Assembly: GCA_946885845.1 (NCBI GenBank)
Contig: CAMPHJ010000054.1
Span: 1-12,561 of the forward strand
Length of the DNA stretch: 12,561 bases
Source of the DNA: an uncultured Sphingobium sp.
GTDB lineage: Bacteria > Pseudomonadota > Alphaproteobacteria > Sphingomonadales > Sphingomonadaceae
Direction of reading: 5' to 3'
Part shown: in pieces, positions 1 through 6,389 of the stretch
How positions within the stretch are numbered: position 1 is the stretch's first letter
How the letters are laid out: each line of letters starts with the position of its first letter
Notes under the pieces: generated by a model
Told to the model about the DNA's origin: nothing
The model's database searches: none
What the model saw: the letters and a program-made list of their open reading frames with translations, nothing else
Made by a program: the position numbers and the translations under genes

Positions 1-122
1 TAGAGCCTGCCCCGCGCGGTTGCGGGACCGGCATGGCGCGCGACAGAGGCCAGCCATTTCGCCATCGGGCCGGCAAACCCGGCGCGCAGGGTTCCGTATA
101 CAAAAAGCAATTGCTGATCCAT
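1..122 (-). CDS. Gamma-glutamylcyclotransferase-like protein, N-terminal part (runs off the left edge)
   Basis: The minus strand from the ATG at 120-122 reads open to the window edge for 40 full codons. The product begins MDQQLLFVYGTLRAGF, continues with GPMAKWLASVARHAGPATA and ends in RGRL plus a partial Tyr codon. The LFVYGTLR motif at residues 6-13 is the glycine-loop signature of the gamma-glutamylcyclotransferase/AIG2-like fold, which binds the gamma-glutamyl group. Members release 5-oxoproline from gamma-glutamyl peptides or act on related amides; the catalytic Glu lies further on and is outside the window. I see no strong Shine-Dalgarno upstream of this ATG, and an in-frame TTG start about four codons earlier is possible. 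The family call is fairly firm; the exact substrate is not. Confidence 0.75.
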   Translation of the reverse strand, partial: MDQQLLFVYGTLRAGFAGPMAKWLASVARHAGPATARGRL

Positions 123-166
123 GAGCTGAAGCAAGGCTGTGCCATCGGCCAAGTGCAACAGGCAAT

Positions 167-206
167 AAAAAAGCCGCCCTGGCATGATCCCGGGCGGCCT
201 TTTTTA
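167..206. terminator. Rho-independent terminator, symmetric
   Basis: GCCGCCC at 173-179 pairs with GGGCGGC at 192-198 around a 12-base loop. An A6 run (167-172) precedes the stem and a T6 run (200-205) follows it, so it could terminate in both directions. The gene best placed to use it is the small minus-strand ORF ending at 248, about 40 bases away. It also separates that transcript from the cyclotransferase-like gene that starts at 122. Confidence 0.85.
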
Positions 207-247
207 AATCCCTCATGACAAGGGAAAGTTGTCGAGCGAGAAATCGC

Positions 248-331
248 TTAGGCAAAGAGAACCGAATAGAAGGTCAGCATCTGTGCGCCGACTGCAACCA
301 TCAGTGCAACGCCCTGAACAGTGTGTCGCAT
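248..331 (-). CDS. 27-residue hydrophobic small protein
   Basis: An ATG at 329-331 opens a 27-codon frame ending in TAA at 248-250. The product starts MRHTVQGVALMVAVGAQM and ends LTFYSVLFA: a short basic N-terminus followed by an almost unbroken hydrophobic stretch from about residue 5, enough for one membrane helix. Support for translation is a good Shine-Dalgarno (AGGA at 341-344 read on the minus strand) nine bases before the ATG, and a strong terminator about 40 bases after the stop, making a compact stand-alone gene. A short hairpin (364-377, TTGCC-GAAA-GGCAA on the minus strand) lies upstream in the leader or promoter region. Function is unknown; a single-pass membrane micro-protein is the simplest reading. 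It could still be a chance ORF, but RBS, frame and terminator together argue for a gene. Confidence 0.6.
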   Translation of the reverse strand: MRHTVQGVALMVAVGAQMLTFYSVLFA

Positions 332-456
332 GTTTTTGTTTCCTGCAGATTTTTCATTTTATTTTGCCTTTCGGCAAGTGCGCCTATGCGCCAGTCGCCG
401 ATTCGTAACAATCGCAAAGGATGCGTTCGCAGTTGCAGCAAATGCAACAGCCCCTG

Positions 457-1197
457 TTACTTCAAGGCAACGATCATCGCCTGGGCAGCAGCGGGCGCCC
501 GCACCTTCGCCCCGCTGATGAAAAAGGCGAACACGTCTCCATGGGTCGACTGTTCCCGCGCCATGCTGGCCCAGGCCGCGATCTCATCGGGGGTGTATCC
601 GGTCGGTTCATCGTCGCGCGTACGCATCAACCGATCATAGCTGAACCCGACATCATGCCCCTTGATCGCGGGATAATCATCATGATCGGCAAATACGACC
701 GCTGCGCCCGCTCCCTGCGCCAGCGCAAGGAAAGCCGGGTCGGCAAAACTTTCATGCCGCACTTCCAGCGCATGGCGTAGCGCCACACCGTCCACCTGCG
801 CGGGAAGCAGCTTCAGGAAGGCGGCGAAATCGTCAGGGTCGAATGTCTTGGTCGGCATGAATTGCCAAAGGATAGGGCCCAGCCGATCACCCAGTTCGGC
901 AATGCCCTGGTTAACGAACTTGGCGATCGATTCACCAGCTTCCCCCAGAACGCGGCGATTGGTGCAGAAACGCGACGCCTTGACCGCGAACTGGAAGCCG
1001 TCCGGCACCGTCCTTGCCCAGTTGGCGAAAGTGGCGGGCTTTTGCGTGCCATAATAGGTCGCGTTGATCTCTGTTGCGGTAAGATGCTGGCCGACATAGG
1101 AAAGTTCATCCTTCTGTCGCAGTCCCTTCGGATAGAAGACACCGCGCCATGGTTCGAAGGTCCATCCGCCGATCCCGACCCTTATCAGTCCGGCCAT
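457..1197 (-). CDS. DUF72 (YecE-like) family protein
   Basis: A 246-residue protein with the features of the DUF72 family, a TIM-barrel-like fold of unknown biochemical role. Visible are the N-terminal strand with GIGGWTFEPWRGVFYP (residues 9-23), EINATYYGTQ (43-52) matching the family's E-N-x-T-Y-Y-type motif, FQFAVKASR (68-76), LGPILWQFMP (106-115), and EVRHESF (145-151). Near the C-terminus is the segment DVFAFFISGAKVRAPAAA (221-238), corresponding to the conserved strand that carries an Asn/Ala-rich motif in other members. The start is supported by a GGAGGCGGAG ribosome site immediately upstream. Length is normal for the family (about 240-300). It is probably a conserved chromosomal gene unrelated to the catabolic block that starts next door. 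Confidence 0.88.
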   Translation of the reverse strand: MAGLIRVGIGGWTFEPWRGVFYPKGLRQKDELSYVGQHLTATEINATYYGTQKPATFANWARTVPDGFQFAVKASRFCTNRRVLGEAGESIAKFVNQGIAELGDRLGPILWQFMPTKTFDPDDFAAFLKLLPAQVDGVALRHALEVRHESFADPAFLALAQGAGAAVVFADHDDYPAIKGHDVGFSYDRLMRTRDDEPTGYTPDEIAAWASMAREQSTHGDVFAFFISGAKVRAPAAAQAMIVALK

Positions 1198-1282
1198 ATC
1201 TCCGCCTCCCGCGGTTCATTCTGACGGGCAACCACCGCCACTGACTGAGAAGATGTGCGCCAGCGGGCGGCCAGTGTCCCAA

Positions 1283-1957
1283 CTATACCGATGGCAAGGC
1301 CCTGATTTCCTCAGGCGTGACGTTTTTGGCGAAGGCCACCAGTTGGTTGATGGCGATGGCCTTGATCTGCGGCATCAGGTCGCTACACAGCCTGCCATAT
1401 CCGGCCACCACAGTTGATCCTTCGATGGTTGCGCTGATGTAAACGGAAACGATCTCTACCTCTCCAGGAGACAGGGCAGGATTGAGTTCGGCGACGAAGG
1501 ATGCGATCAGGCCGTGGGTAAAGCGGTAAACCATCTCCACCCGTTCCGCGACGAATGCATTGTGATTGGCCATCGCCCACAATTCCGTGAACAGATGCGT
1601 CATCTTCTTGGTGCTGATTTCGTCAAGGCTGCCCCCGATGACGATCGCAAGCGATTCCTCGGGCGTCCTGCCCGCATCCTTGAGGTAGCTCCTGACCTCT
1701 CCTGCATTTGGACTGAGCAGTTCTTCCAGAAGCACCTGGACCAACATTTCCTTGCGCGGAAAGTGGCGGCTGACATTGCCAACCTTTAACCCACATTCCG
1801 TAGCGATGCGGCGAAGGGTGAAGGCCGATGCGCCTTCTTCGATAAGGACATTCAACGCAGCACGCAGGATCGCGTCGACCGTATCGGATCCGCGCGAATA
1901 TATGCCGGGACGGGACGGAGCGACGAGCTTCGCCTTATGCGCCTGTTGATTGATCAT
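1283..1957 (-). CDS. TetR-family transcriptional regulator
   Basis: A 224-residue protein with a typical TetR N-terminal DNA-binding domain. After a roughly 20-residue leader, helix 1 (TVDAILRAALNVLIEEG, 26-42) leads into the helix-turn-helix FTLRRIATECGLKVGNVSRH (46-65), followed by F-P-R-K-E-M-L. The remaining residues (about 75-210) form the variable helical ligand-binding and dimerisation domain, with no recognisable ligand signature. The start has a GGAG ribosome site a few bases upstream. It lies last in a minus-strand series beginning with the MFS and monooxygenase genes and is the only regulator in the window, so it is the obvious candidate to control the cluster. It probably acts as a repressor released by the substrate or a CoA or acid intermediate (inference). 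Its own upstream region lacks a good copy of the GTTGA-N6-TCAAC element found before the other genes. Confidence 0.9.
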   Translation of the reverse strand: MINQQAHKAKLVAPSRPGIYSRGSDTVDAILRAALNVLIEEGASAFTLRRIATECGLKVGNVSRHFPRKEMLVQVLLEELLSPNAGEVRSYLKDAGRTPEESLAIVIGGSLDEISTKKMTHLFTELWAMANHNAFVAERVEMVYRFTHGLIASFVAELNPALSPGEVEIVSVYISATIEGSTVVAGYGRLCSDLMPQIKAIAINQLVAFAKNVTPEEIRALPSV

Positions 1958-1999
1958 AATTCTCCGTAGCGGTGATTTGAACCGATGAATAGTTCTGCA

Positions 2000-2013
2000 C
2001 GCCGTTAACGGCG
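2000..2013. promoter_or_regulatory. 14-bp perfect palindrome in the tetR upstream region
   Basis: CGCCGTTAACGGCG reads the same on both strands and lies 43 bases upstream of the TetR start codon, where an autoregulatory operator would be expected. A looser inverted repeat, GAAC-N9-GTTC, occurs between it and the gene (about 1980-1996). No copy of either is evident before the other cluster genes. It could bind the TetR protein or another factor, or be a chance G+C-rich palindrome. Confidence 0.35.
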
Positions 2014-2172
2014 GCTTCAGTTATGATCGTTCACCCTTTAAGTACCCAGACTGCCAATGAATTGATTGCAGGCCAAAGCCTGATGTTGGGGAGCAAGGCT
2101 GTCTGTCCGCAGCCTTTCATGCGATCGACCTGCCATGGCTGGCCAGTAGATCGAACCGATTGCCCTGGGTCG

Positions 2173-2216
2173 CGACCCGGCGGCACTAGGGTCAGGACCC
2201 ATTAACCGCCGGGTCG
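2173..2216 (-). terminator. Nested stem-loop directly downstream of the monooxygenase gene
   Basis: CGACCCGGCGG (2173-2183) pairs perfectly with CCGCCGGGTCG (2206-2216), an 11-bp stem. Inside it a second hairpin forms from GGGTC (2189-2193) and GACCC (2196-2200). It begins 10 bases after the stop codon of the monooxygenase. There is no U-run on the minus strand, so it is either a weak or Rho-assisted terminator or a 3' mRNA-stabilising structure. The left arm overlaps another palindrome, GGGTCGCGACCC (2167-2178), giving a competing fold. Between it and tetR are two small hairpins (2069-2082 and 2095-2116) and no gene. Confidence 0.5.
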
Positions 2217-2225
2217 ATGCCCCGG

Positions 2226-3530
2226 TCAAAATTCGCGCAAGATTTCGCGAAGCGTCGTGCCTTCATATTCGGTGCGAACCGCACCCGCCTTCTGCAAGGC
2301 GGGGATGACGCCGTTCACCAGTTCAGGCAATTGGCGGTTATAGCCCGATCCTTCGATCAGGAAGCCGTCGCCGCCGACCTCATCCATGACCGCCATCATC
2401 TTTTCCGCGACCTGCTGTGGCGTGCCGCTGAAGTCCATGCCGCTGGCACCCTGACCGGCGGAGAATAGGTCCCGAATGGACTTGCCTTCTTCCCGTCCAA
2501 GCTTTTTCATGTGATCGAGCGCGCTGGTATGGCCACCCGCCACGATGTCCTGCGGAACAGGGACATCCAGATCATATTGGGAAAAGTCCACGTCGAGCGA
2601 GGACGAGGCCATGACGATGTTGTGTTCGAACGAAGCCTGCTTTTCTGCCTCGGTCATTTCGTGTGGTTCTTCCCCTTCGGGCAGGATATTGACCGGCGTC
2701 AGGAACACCACCTTGATGTCGTCGGGGTTGCGGCCCTGCTTTTCAGCGCGGTTACGGATGTCCTCGCGATAGGCCTTCATGCCCTTGACGCCGCCGGTCA
2801 TCATGCCGAGGACGACTTCAGCATTTTTGGATGAGAATTCGCGCCCACGCTCTGACGCGCCCGCCTGACAGAGCACCGGATAGCCCTGCGGACTGCGCAA
2901 CGTGTTCAGCGGACCCCGTGAACGGAAATGCTTACCTTCAAAGTTGATGGTGTGCACCTTTGTGTGATCGACATATACGCCCGTGTCCGTATTGGCGACC
3001 AGGGCGCCTTCTTCCCATGAATCCCACAGCTTCTTGGTAAGTTCGACAAATTCGTCGGCAATGTCGTAGCGTTCTGTCGGGGGCAGCAGCTTGTCCATGC
3101 CGAAGTTCATGGCGGCATTCTTTTCGCTGGACGTCACCATGTTCCAGCCGGCCCGACCCCCTGTCAGGGAATCCACCGTCGAAAGCAGTCGGGCGAGCAG
3201 ATAAGGCGGGTAGAATGTCGTCGATGCCGTCGCGATCAAGCCGATATGGGACGTGTCCTGCGCCATCACCGGCAACAGCGGGATCGGGTCGAGCTTGGGG
3301 GCCAGCGTGGCATTCTTTAGATCGAGTTCCATGGAGCCTGCATATCTGTCGCCGACGATCGTCGTATCTTCGAACAGGATGAAGTCGAACTTGGCGGCCT
3401 CCAGCATTTTGGCGAGTTCTTTATGGTAGGATCCATCCGCCCATTGCGATCCGAATTCCTTGCCATCGCCCGGCCATGAGGTGGCCCCGAACTTGGTGAA
3501 ATATCCGAGGTGGAACTTCGTATGCGCCAT
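2226..3530 (-). CDS. LLM-class flavin-dependent monooxygenase, NtaA/SnaA/DszA type
   Basis: A 434-residue bacterial luciferase-like protein of the two-component group that includes nitrilotriacetate, pristinamycin and dibenzothiophene-sulfone monooxygenases. These use reduced FMN from a separate reductase plus O2. Signatures: the N-terminal beta strand HLGYFTKFGATSWPG (about 7-21), DSLTGGRAGWNMVTS (about 120-134, the family hallmark), ERYDIADEFVELTKKLWDSW (about 153-172), HFRSRGPLNTLRSPQGYPV (about 201-219), QAGASERGREF (about 222-232), and a late GTPQQVAEKM. Length fits the family (about 430-460). The frame is open upstream to 3689, but the start was put at the ATG at 3528-3530: the GAGAGG ribosome site (3537-3542) is six bases from it, the protein then starts in register with relatives, and the longer frame would run into the promoter. 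The preceding ATG (3533) is the alternative. The substrate is unknown. It has its own promoter/operator at 3661-3690. Confidence 0.9.
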   Translation of the reverse strand: MAHTKFHLGYFTKFGATSWPGDGKEFGSQWADGSYHKELAKMLEAAKFDFILFEDTTIVGDRYAGSMELDLKNATLAPKLDPIPLLPVMAQDTSHIGLIATASTTFYPPYLLARLLSTVDSLTGGRAGWNMVTSSEKNAAMNFGMDKLLPPTERYDIADEFVELTKKLWDSWEEGALVANTDTGVYVDHTKVHTINFEGKHFRSRGPLNTLRSPQGYPVLCQAGASERGREFSSKNAEVVLGMMTGGVKGMKAYREDIRNRAEKQGRNPDDIKVVFLTPVNILPEGEEPHEMTEAEKQASFEHNIVMASSSLDVDFSQYDLDVPVPQDIVAGGHTSALDHMKKLGREEGKSIRDLFSAGQGASGMDFSGTPQQVAEKMMAVMDEVGGDGFLIEGSGYNRQLPELVNGVIPALQKAGAVRTEYEGTTLREILREF

Positions 3531-3660
3531 CATGAACCTCTCTTGCTGAATTGGATCAACTTTGTCGTTCAAATAAAAAACATGCGTGGGCCGACTGGAA
3601 GCGGCCTCGGCTGAAATCGCTCGTGACGCCTTACCCAAGCTTATCCATCCATCTGGCCAC

Positions 3661-3690
3661 AATAGTTGACGATCATCAACCATTGTCAAG
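3661..3690 (-). promoter_or_regulatory. Operator/promoter of the monooxygenase gene (GTTGA-N6-TCAAC, site A)
   Basis: The exact palindrome GTTGA-cgatca-TCAAC occupies 3665-3680. Read on the minus strand, a consensus -35 hexamer TTGACA lies at 3689-3684, three bases before the palindrome; the palindrome then fills the spacer, followed by a poor -10 region (AACTAT or TATTGT). It is 135 bases upstream of the chosen start. The block TAGTTGAC-N5-TCAAC-N-ATTGTCAAG is shared almost base for base with site B before the TonB-dependent receptor. A repressor bound here should block RNA polymerase (inference). Confidence 0.75.
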
Positions 3691-3740
3691 TGTTAGATGA
3701 ATGCGGGCAGAAAAATCCTGCGGCGGGCAGTGTCGCGCAG

Positions 3741-5021
3741 TCAGGCCGACCTTGCCGGCGACAAAAATGTTACCGGCATATCCGGGTCCATCTCTGCCTT
3801 TCGTGCAAGATACCAACTGATGCCAAAGAATGTTCCCGCCGCAATCAGGCAGGCCGTGACTATCGCGACGAATACGGATTCGAAGCCCCCAAATGCGTCA
3901 TGCAGCCATCCTGCAGCAGGAGACATGGCAAATGAAAACGGCAGCGTCATTACGCCGAACAGGCCCAGGACCTTGGGCAAAGCCTCCACGCCATATAGCT
4001 GGACGGCTAGCGCGCTGATCGGTGGGAAAACTGACGCGCCGCAAAGGCCGATGAGGAAAGCCGAAACCGTCAAAGCGGGCAGCCATCCGGTAAGCCCCAT
4101 GATCATCCAGGCAGCCGCAAACCCGATTCCCGCCAGTCCAAGCGTCTTGGCTGCACCAACGCGGTCGCTGGCGTAGCCTGCTAATAGCGAACCCAATATG
4201 CTGGACAGCCCGGAAACGAACAGCAGCACCGCGCCAGTCTCCAGCGAAACGCCATACCCCTCCACAATGGGCAGCATATGGGCGGCGCCGGCGATGGCCG
4301 TGCCATTGAGAATGCCGTCCCCCAGAACGATCAGCCAGAACAGGGCGCCGCCCATGATAACGATTTTCGGGGCGCGCAAAGCTGATGCTGATTCGGCGAC
4401 CAGTTCCTGTTCATCCAAACCTTCTGTCGTCGGCTCTGCCACGCCCAGCATCAGCGGCAGCAACAGCAGATGGAGCGCGGCGATGGACAGGAAAAATACG
4501 GTCAAACCATAATTTTGGATAATATTGACCCCCAATAATGGGATCACGGTGGCCAATATCGGCAGATAGGCGATCCCCATCACCCGACCGCGCGCATGGG
4601 GATACCAGGCGCCTGCCAGAACTGCGGGCGGAAGGACGGCGAACAGGGCGGCCCCTGGACCGATCAGAAGACCACATGCGGCCAGCGCGACCGGCATGGA
4701 CGGTGCAAAGGCGAGCACGGCATATCCAATCAGCGAGATCAAAGCGCCCGCAGACATCACGCGCCGAAGCCCCCAACGGGCGATCAGCCCTGCAATCAGC
4801 GGCCCAAGCGCCGTCATGGTCAGTACGGTAAGCGACAATGCCATTGCCGCCGATCCCAAGGAGGCATGATAGCGATCCTGTAGCGCCAGGACACTGACCC
4901 CCAGCCCGCCAAAGGCGGAGCCCGTACCGACATTCTGTGCTAGCGTCGCCCGAAGAAGCATGCCACCACCGCGGCCTCCCAAACCAATGCCACGCGTTCC
5001 CATGCTTACATCGCCTGTCAT
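3741..5021 (-). CDS. MFS transporter
   Basis: A 426-residue, strongly hydrophobic protein with about 12 predicted membrane segments in two halves separated by a charged loop (about 196-217). The MFS motif between TM2 and TM3 is present as GLIARWGLRRVM (78-89) and its repeat in the second half as GYASDRVGAAKTLG (282-295). The overall look (glycine-rich N-terminus, LALQDRYHASLG, FPPISALAVQLYG) resembles monocarboxylate/oxalate-formate-type members of the superfamily. A role in inner-membrane uptake of an organic acid or aromatic fits the context but is an inference. The start is the first ATG; GGTGGG a few bases upstream is a moderate ribosome site, and an internal ATG six codons in is an alternative. 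It has its own promoter region with site D, and is separated from the monooxygenase by about 200 bases containing site A, so the two are probably separate but co-regulated units. Confidence 0.9.
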   Translation of the reverse strand: MTGDVSMGTRGIGLGGRGGGMLLRATLAQNVGTGSAFGGLGVSVLALQDRYHASLGSAAMALSLTVLTMTALGPLIAGLIARWGLRRVMSAGALISLIGYAVLAFAPSMPVALAACGLLIGPGAALFAVLPPAVLAGAWYPHARGRVMGIAYLPILATVIPLLGVNIIQNYGLTVFFLSIAALHLLLLPLMLGVAEPTTEGLDEQELVAESASALRAPKIVIMGGALFWLIVLGDGILNGTAIAGAAHMLPIVEGYGVSLETGAVLLFVSGLSSILGSLLAGYASDRVGAAKTLGLAGIGFAAAWMIMGLTGWLPALTVSAFLIGLCGASVFPPISALAVQLYGVEALPKVLGLFGVMTLPFSFAMSPAAGWLHDAFGGFESVFVAIVTACLIAAGTFFGISWYLARKAEMDPDMPVTFLSPARSA

Positions 5022-5131
5022 GCACCCACCGTCTTTTCGACTGGCAGAGGATATACCCTGCCCGGTCCGATTGCGTCCACGAAAACGGAAAGCATGTTAC
5101 CTGGTGCGCACGCTGCTTACCCCGAAATCGA

Positions 5132-5166
5132 TGACAACTGTTGACATGCGACAACCTTTAGTCAAG
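5132..5166. promoter_or_regulatory. Operator in the MFS/nitroreductase divergent spacer (site D, 9 of 10 positions)
   Basis: GTTGA-catgcg-aCAAC at 5140-5155 matches the shared palindrome with one changed base. On the minus strand TTGACT (5165-5160) stands in the -35 position for the MFS gene, one base further away than in sites A and B. Immediately to the left is a further half-site, ACAAC (5134-5138), so TGACAAC-T-GTTGACA forms a second, outward-facing imperfect palindrome. The arrangement could let one protein control both the MFS gene and the nitroreductase, whose start lies 77 bases to the right; no clear plus-strand promoter was recognised. Confidence 0.6.
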
Positions 5167-5231
5167 CCCTTCATCTCAATGGAAGTAAAAGCTACTCCTG
5201 GCGCTAAATCATTTCATGGAAGGAACGATCA

Positions 5232-5813
5232 GTGATGACCAACAGGCAGACCGACACCGCTCTGGACCCTATTTTTCTCCATCGTTGGTCGCCGCGCGCA
5301 TTTGATGGGTCCGTCATTCCGGCCGGGGATTTGCGCACCATATTCGATGCGGCACGTTGGGCGCCGTCATCTTTCAATTATCAGCCCTGGCGCTTTTTAT
5401 ATGCGACGCGCGACGATGCCGCGAACTGGTCACGTTTCGTCGACCTGCTCATGCCTTTCAACGCGCTCTGGGCCAAGGAAGCATCCGCGCTTGTCATCGT
5501 AGTGAGCGAAACGACGATGGGCGCGCCGGACAAGCCAAGCCACTCGCACAGTTTCGACGCGGGCGCCGCCTGGGCCGCCATCGCGCTCCAGGCGCATCTG
5601 CTGGGCTATCACACGCATGGGATGGCGGGGATCGAGATGGAAAAGACCAGGACTGAACTGGGCATTCCCGACGGGTTCCGTATCGAAGCAGCGATCGCGA
5701 TAGGCCGCATGGGCGACCCTGCGACACTGCCGGAAAAATTGCAGGAACGCGAGGTGCCAAGCGATCGCAAATCTCTGGAAGACATCGCTTATCCGGGCAA
5801 TTTCCGGGGCTGA
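5232..5813 (+). CDS. Nitroreductase-family FMN-dependent oxidoreductase
   Basis: A 193-residue single-domain protein of the nitroreductase superfamily (FMN-binding homodimers that reduce nitro groups, enals, quinones or flavins with NAD(P)H). Motifs: RWSPRAFDG (18-26), whose Arg residues contact the FMN phosphate; RWAPSSFNYQPWRF (42-55), the FMN-binding segment; FDAGAAWAAIALQAHLLGYH (108-127), the core dimer helix; and the late strand AAIAIGRMGDP. Length is normal for the compact members. The frame starts GTG-ATG: the GGAAGGA ribosome site (5218-5224) is seven bases from the GTG at 5232 and ten from the ATG at 5235, so either may be used. It is transcribed away from the MFS gene across site D and ends before a bidirectional terminator. 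In this cluster it may reduce a pathway intermediate or, less likely, provide reduced flavin to the monooxygenase (inference). Confidence 0.88.
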   Translation: MMTNRQTDTALDPIFLHRWSPRAFDGSVIPAGDLRTIFDAARWAPSSFNYQPWRFLYATRDDAANWSRFVDLLMPFNALWAKEASALVIVVSETTMGAPDKPSHSHSFDAGAAWAAIALQAHLLGYHTHGMAGIEMEKTRTELGIPDGFRIEAAIAIGRMGDPATLPEKLQEREVPSDRKSLEDIAYPGNFRG

Positions 5814-5824
5814 TCCTTTCGCGC

Positions 5825-5857
5825 AAAAAAGGGGCGGCACATCCGCGCCGCCCCTTT
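5825..5857. terminator. Bidirectional Rho-independent terminator
   Basis: AAAGGGGCGGC (5828-5838) pairs with GCCGCCCCTTT (5847-5857) around an 8-base loop, with an A6 run on the left (5825-5830) and T3 on the right. It lies 11 bases after the nitroreductase stop and about 70 bases after the VOC gene stop on the other strand, so it can end both convergent transcripts; the U-run is better for the minus strand. Confidence 0.85.
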
Positions 5858-5925
5858 GTCCGATCATTTGCCGACCTGCCAGGCCCCATCCGGGTCACAA
5901 GCCATCATCAGCACAATCCTTGGCA

Positions 5926-6330
5926 TCAGAGCAGTTCGACCACTTCGATCAAATTGCCTTCGGGATCGTCCACAAATGCCACTTTTACGCCATGCTCCGG
6001 TTGCGATTGCACAGGGTCGATCATGGCAGCGCCCGCCGCGATGGCCGTTTCAACGAACTGGTTGATGTCGCTGGCAATGAACCCAAGGATGACCGAATAG
6101 CCCGCTGGCTTTCGCGCGTCACAGAATTTGGTCAGCGTGAAGGTTCCGGTGCCGGGCGGGTCCGACTTGAAATAAACCTCACAGATAGGCCGGTTCCCGA
6201 TGGTCGCTTCGGCGCGGCCTTCTTCGGTCAAGCCGCACAGGGCTTGATAAAAGGAGGACATCTTGTCGAGGTCCTCCACCACCAGCTTGGTAAATCCCAA
6301 TGGAAGACCATTTGTCCTACTGTCTGACAT
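5926..6330 (-). CDS. VOC (glyoxalase/bleomycin-resistance/extradiol dioxygenase) superfamily protein
   Basis: A 134-residue protein with two beta-alpha-beta-beta-beta modules (about 11-68 and 79-134). The N-terminal GFTKLVVEDLDKMSSFY (12-28) and the C-terminal VAFVDDPEGNLIEVVELL (117-134) are typical, the latter carrying the conserved metal-ligand Glu129. The usual first-strand metal ligand (His or Gln) appears replaced by Thr14 or Lys15, so canonical metal binding is uncertain. The start was put at MSDSRT, 11-12 bases after a strong GGAGGA site; the frame is open a little further upstream but without a better start. It follows the TonB-dependent receptor by 59 bases on the same strand with no terminator seen between, so the two are probably an operon under site B. 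It may isomerise or cleave a pathway intermediate or bind it (inference). Confidence 0.85.
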   Translation of the reverse strand: MSDSRTNGLPLGFTKLVVEDLDKMSSFYQALCGLTEEGRAEATIGNRPICEVYFKSDPPGTGTFTLTKFCDARKPAGYSVILGFIASDINQFVETAIAAGAAMIDPVQSQPEHGVKVAFVDDPEGNLIEVVELL

Positions 6331-6389
6331 ATTCGATACGTTCCTCCAAAAAAGGGGCACGCGTTCAGCACGCCCTCAACAATTCAGTC

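Noticed and set aside
2020..2035. GTTAT-GATCGT-TCACC upstream of tetR as a fifth copy of the shared operator
   Set aside because: Only 7 of 10 fixed positions match; about one such match is expected by chance in a spacer this size, and no -35 is in register.
3531..3689. N-terminal extension of the monooxygenase reading frame
   Set aside because: It would cover the promoter and operator of the same gene, lacks a ribosome site, and precedes the point where family similarity starts; the GAGAGG site favours the ATG at 3530.
4411..5154. 247-codon minus-strand frame overlapping the MFS gene
   Set aside because: Composition rich in Arg, Trp, Ser and Cys, typical of an out-of-frame reading of a real gene; the MFS frame has clear membrane segments and motifs.
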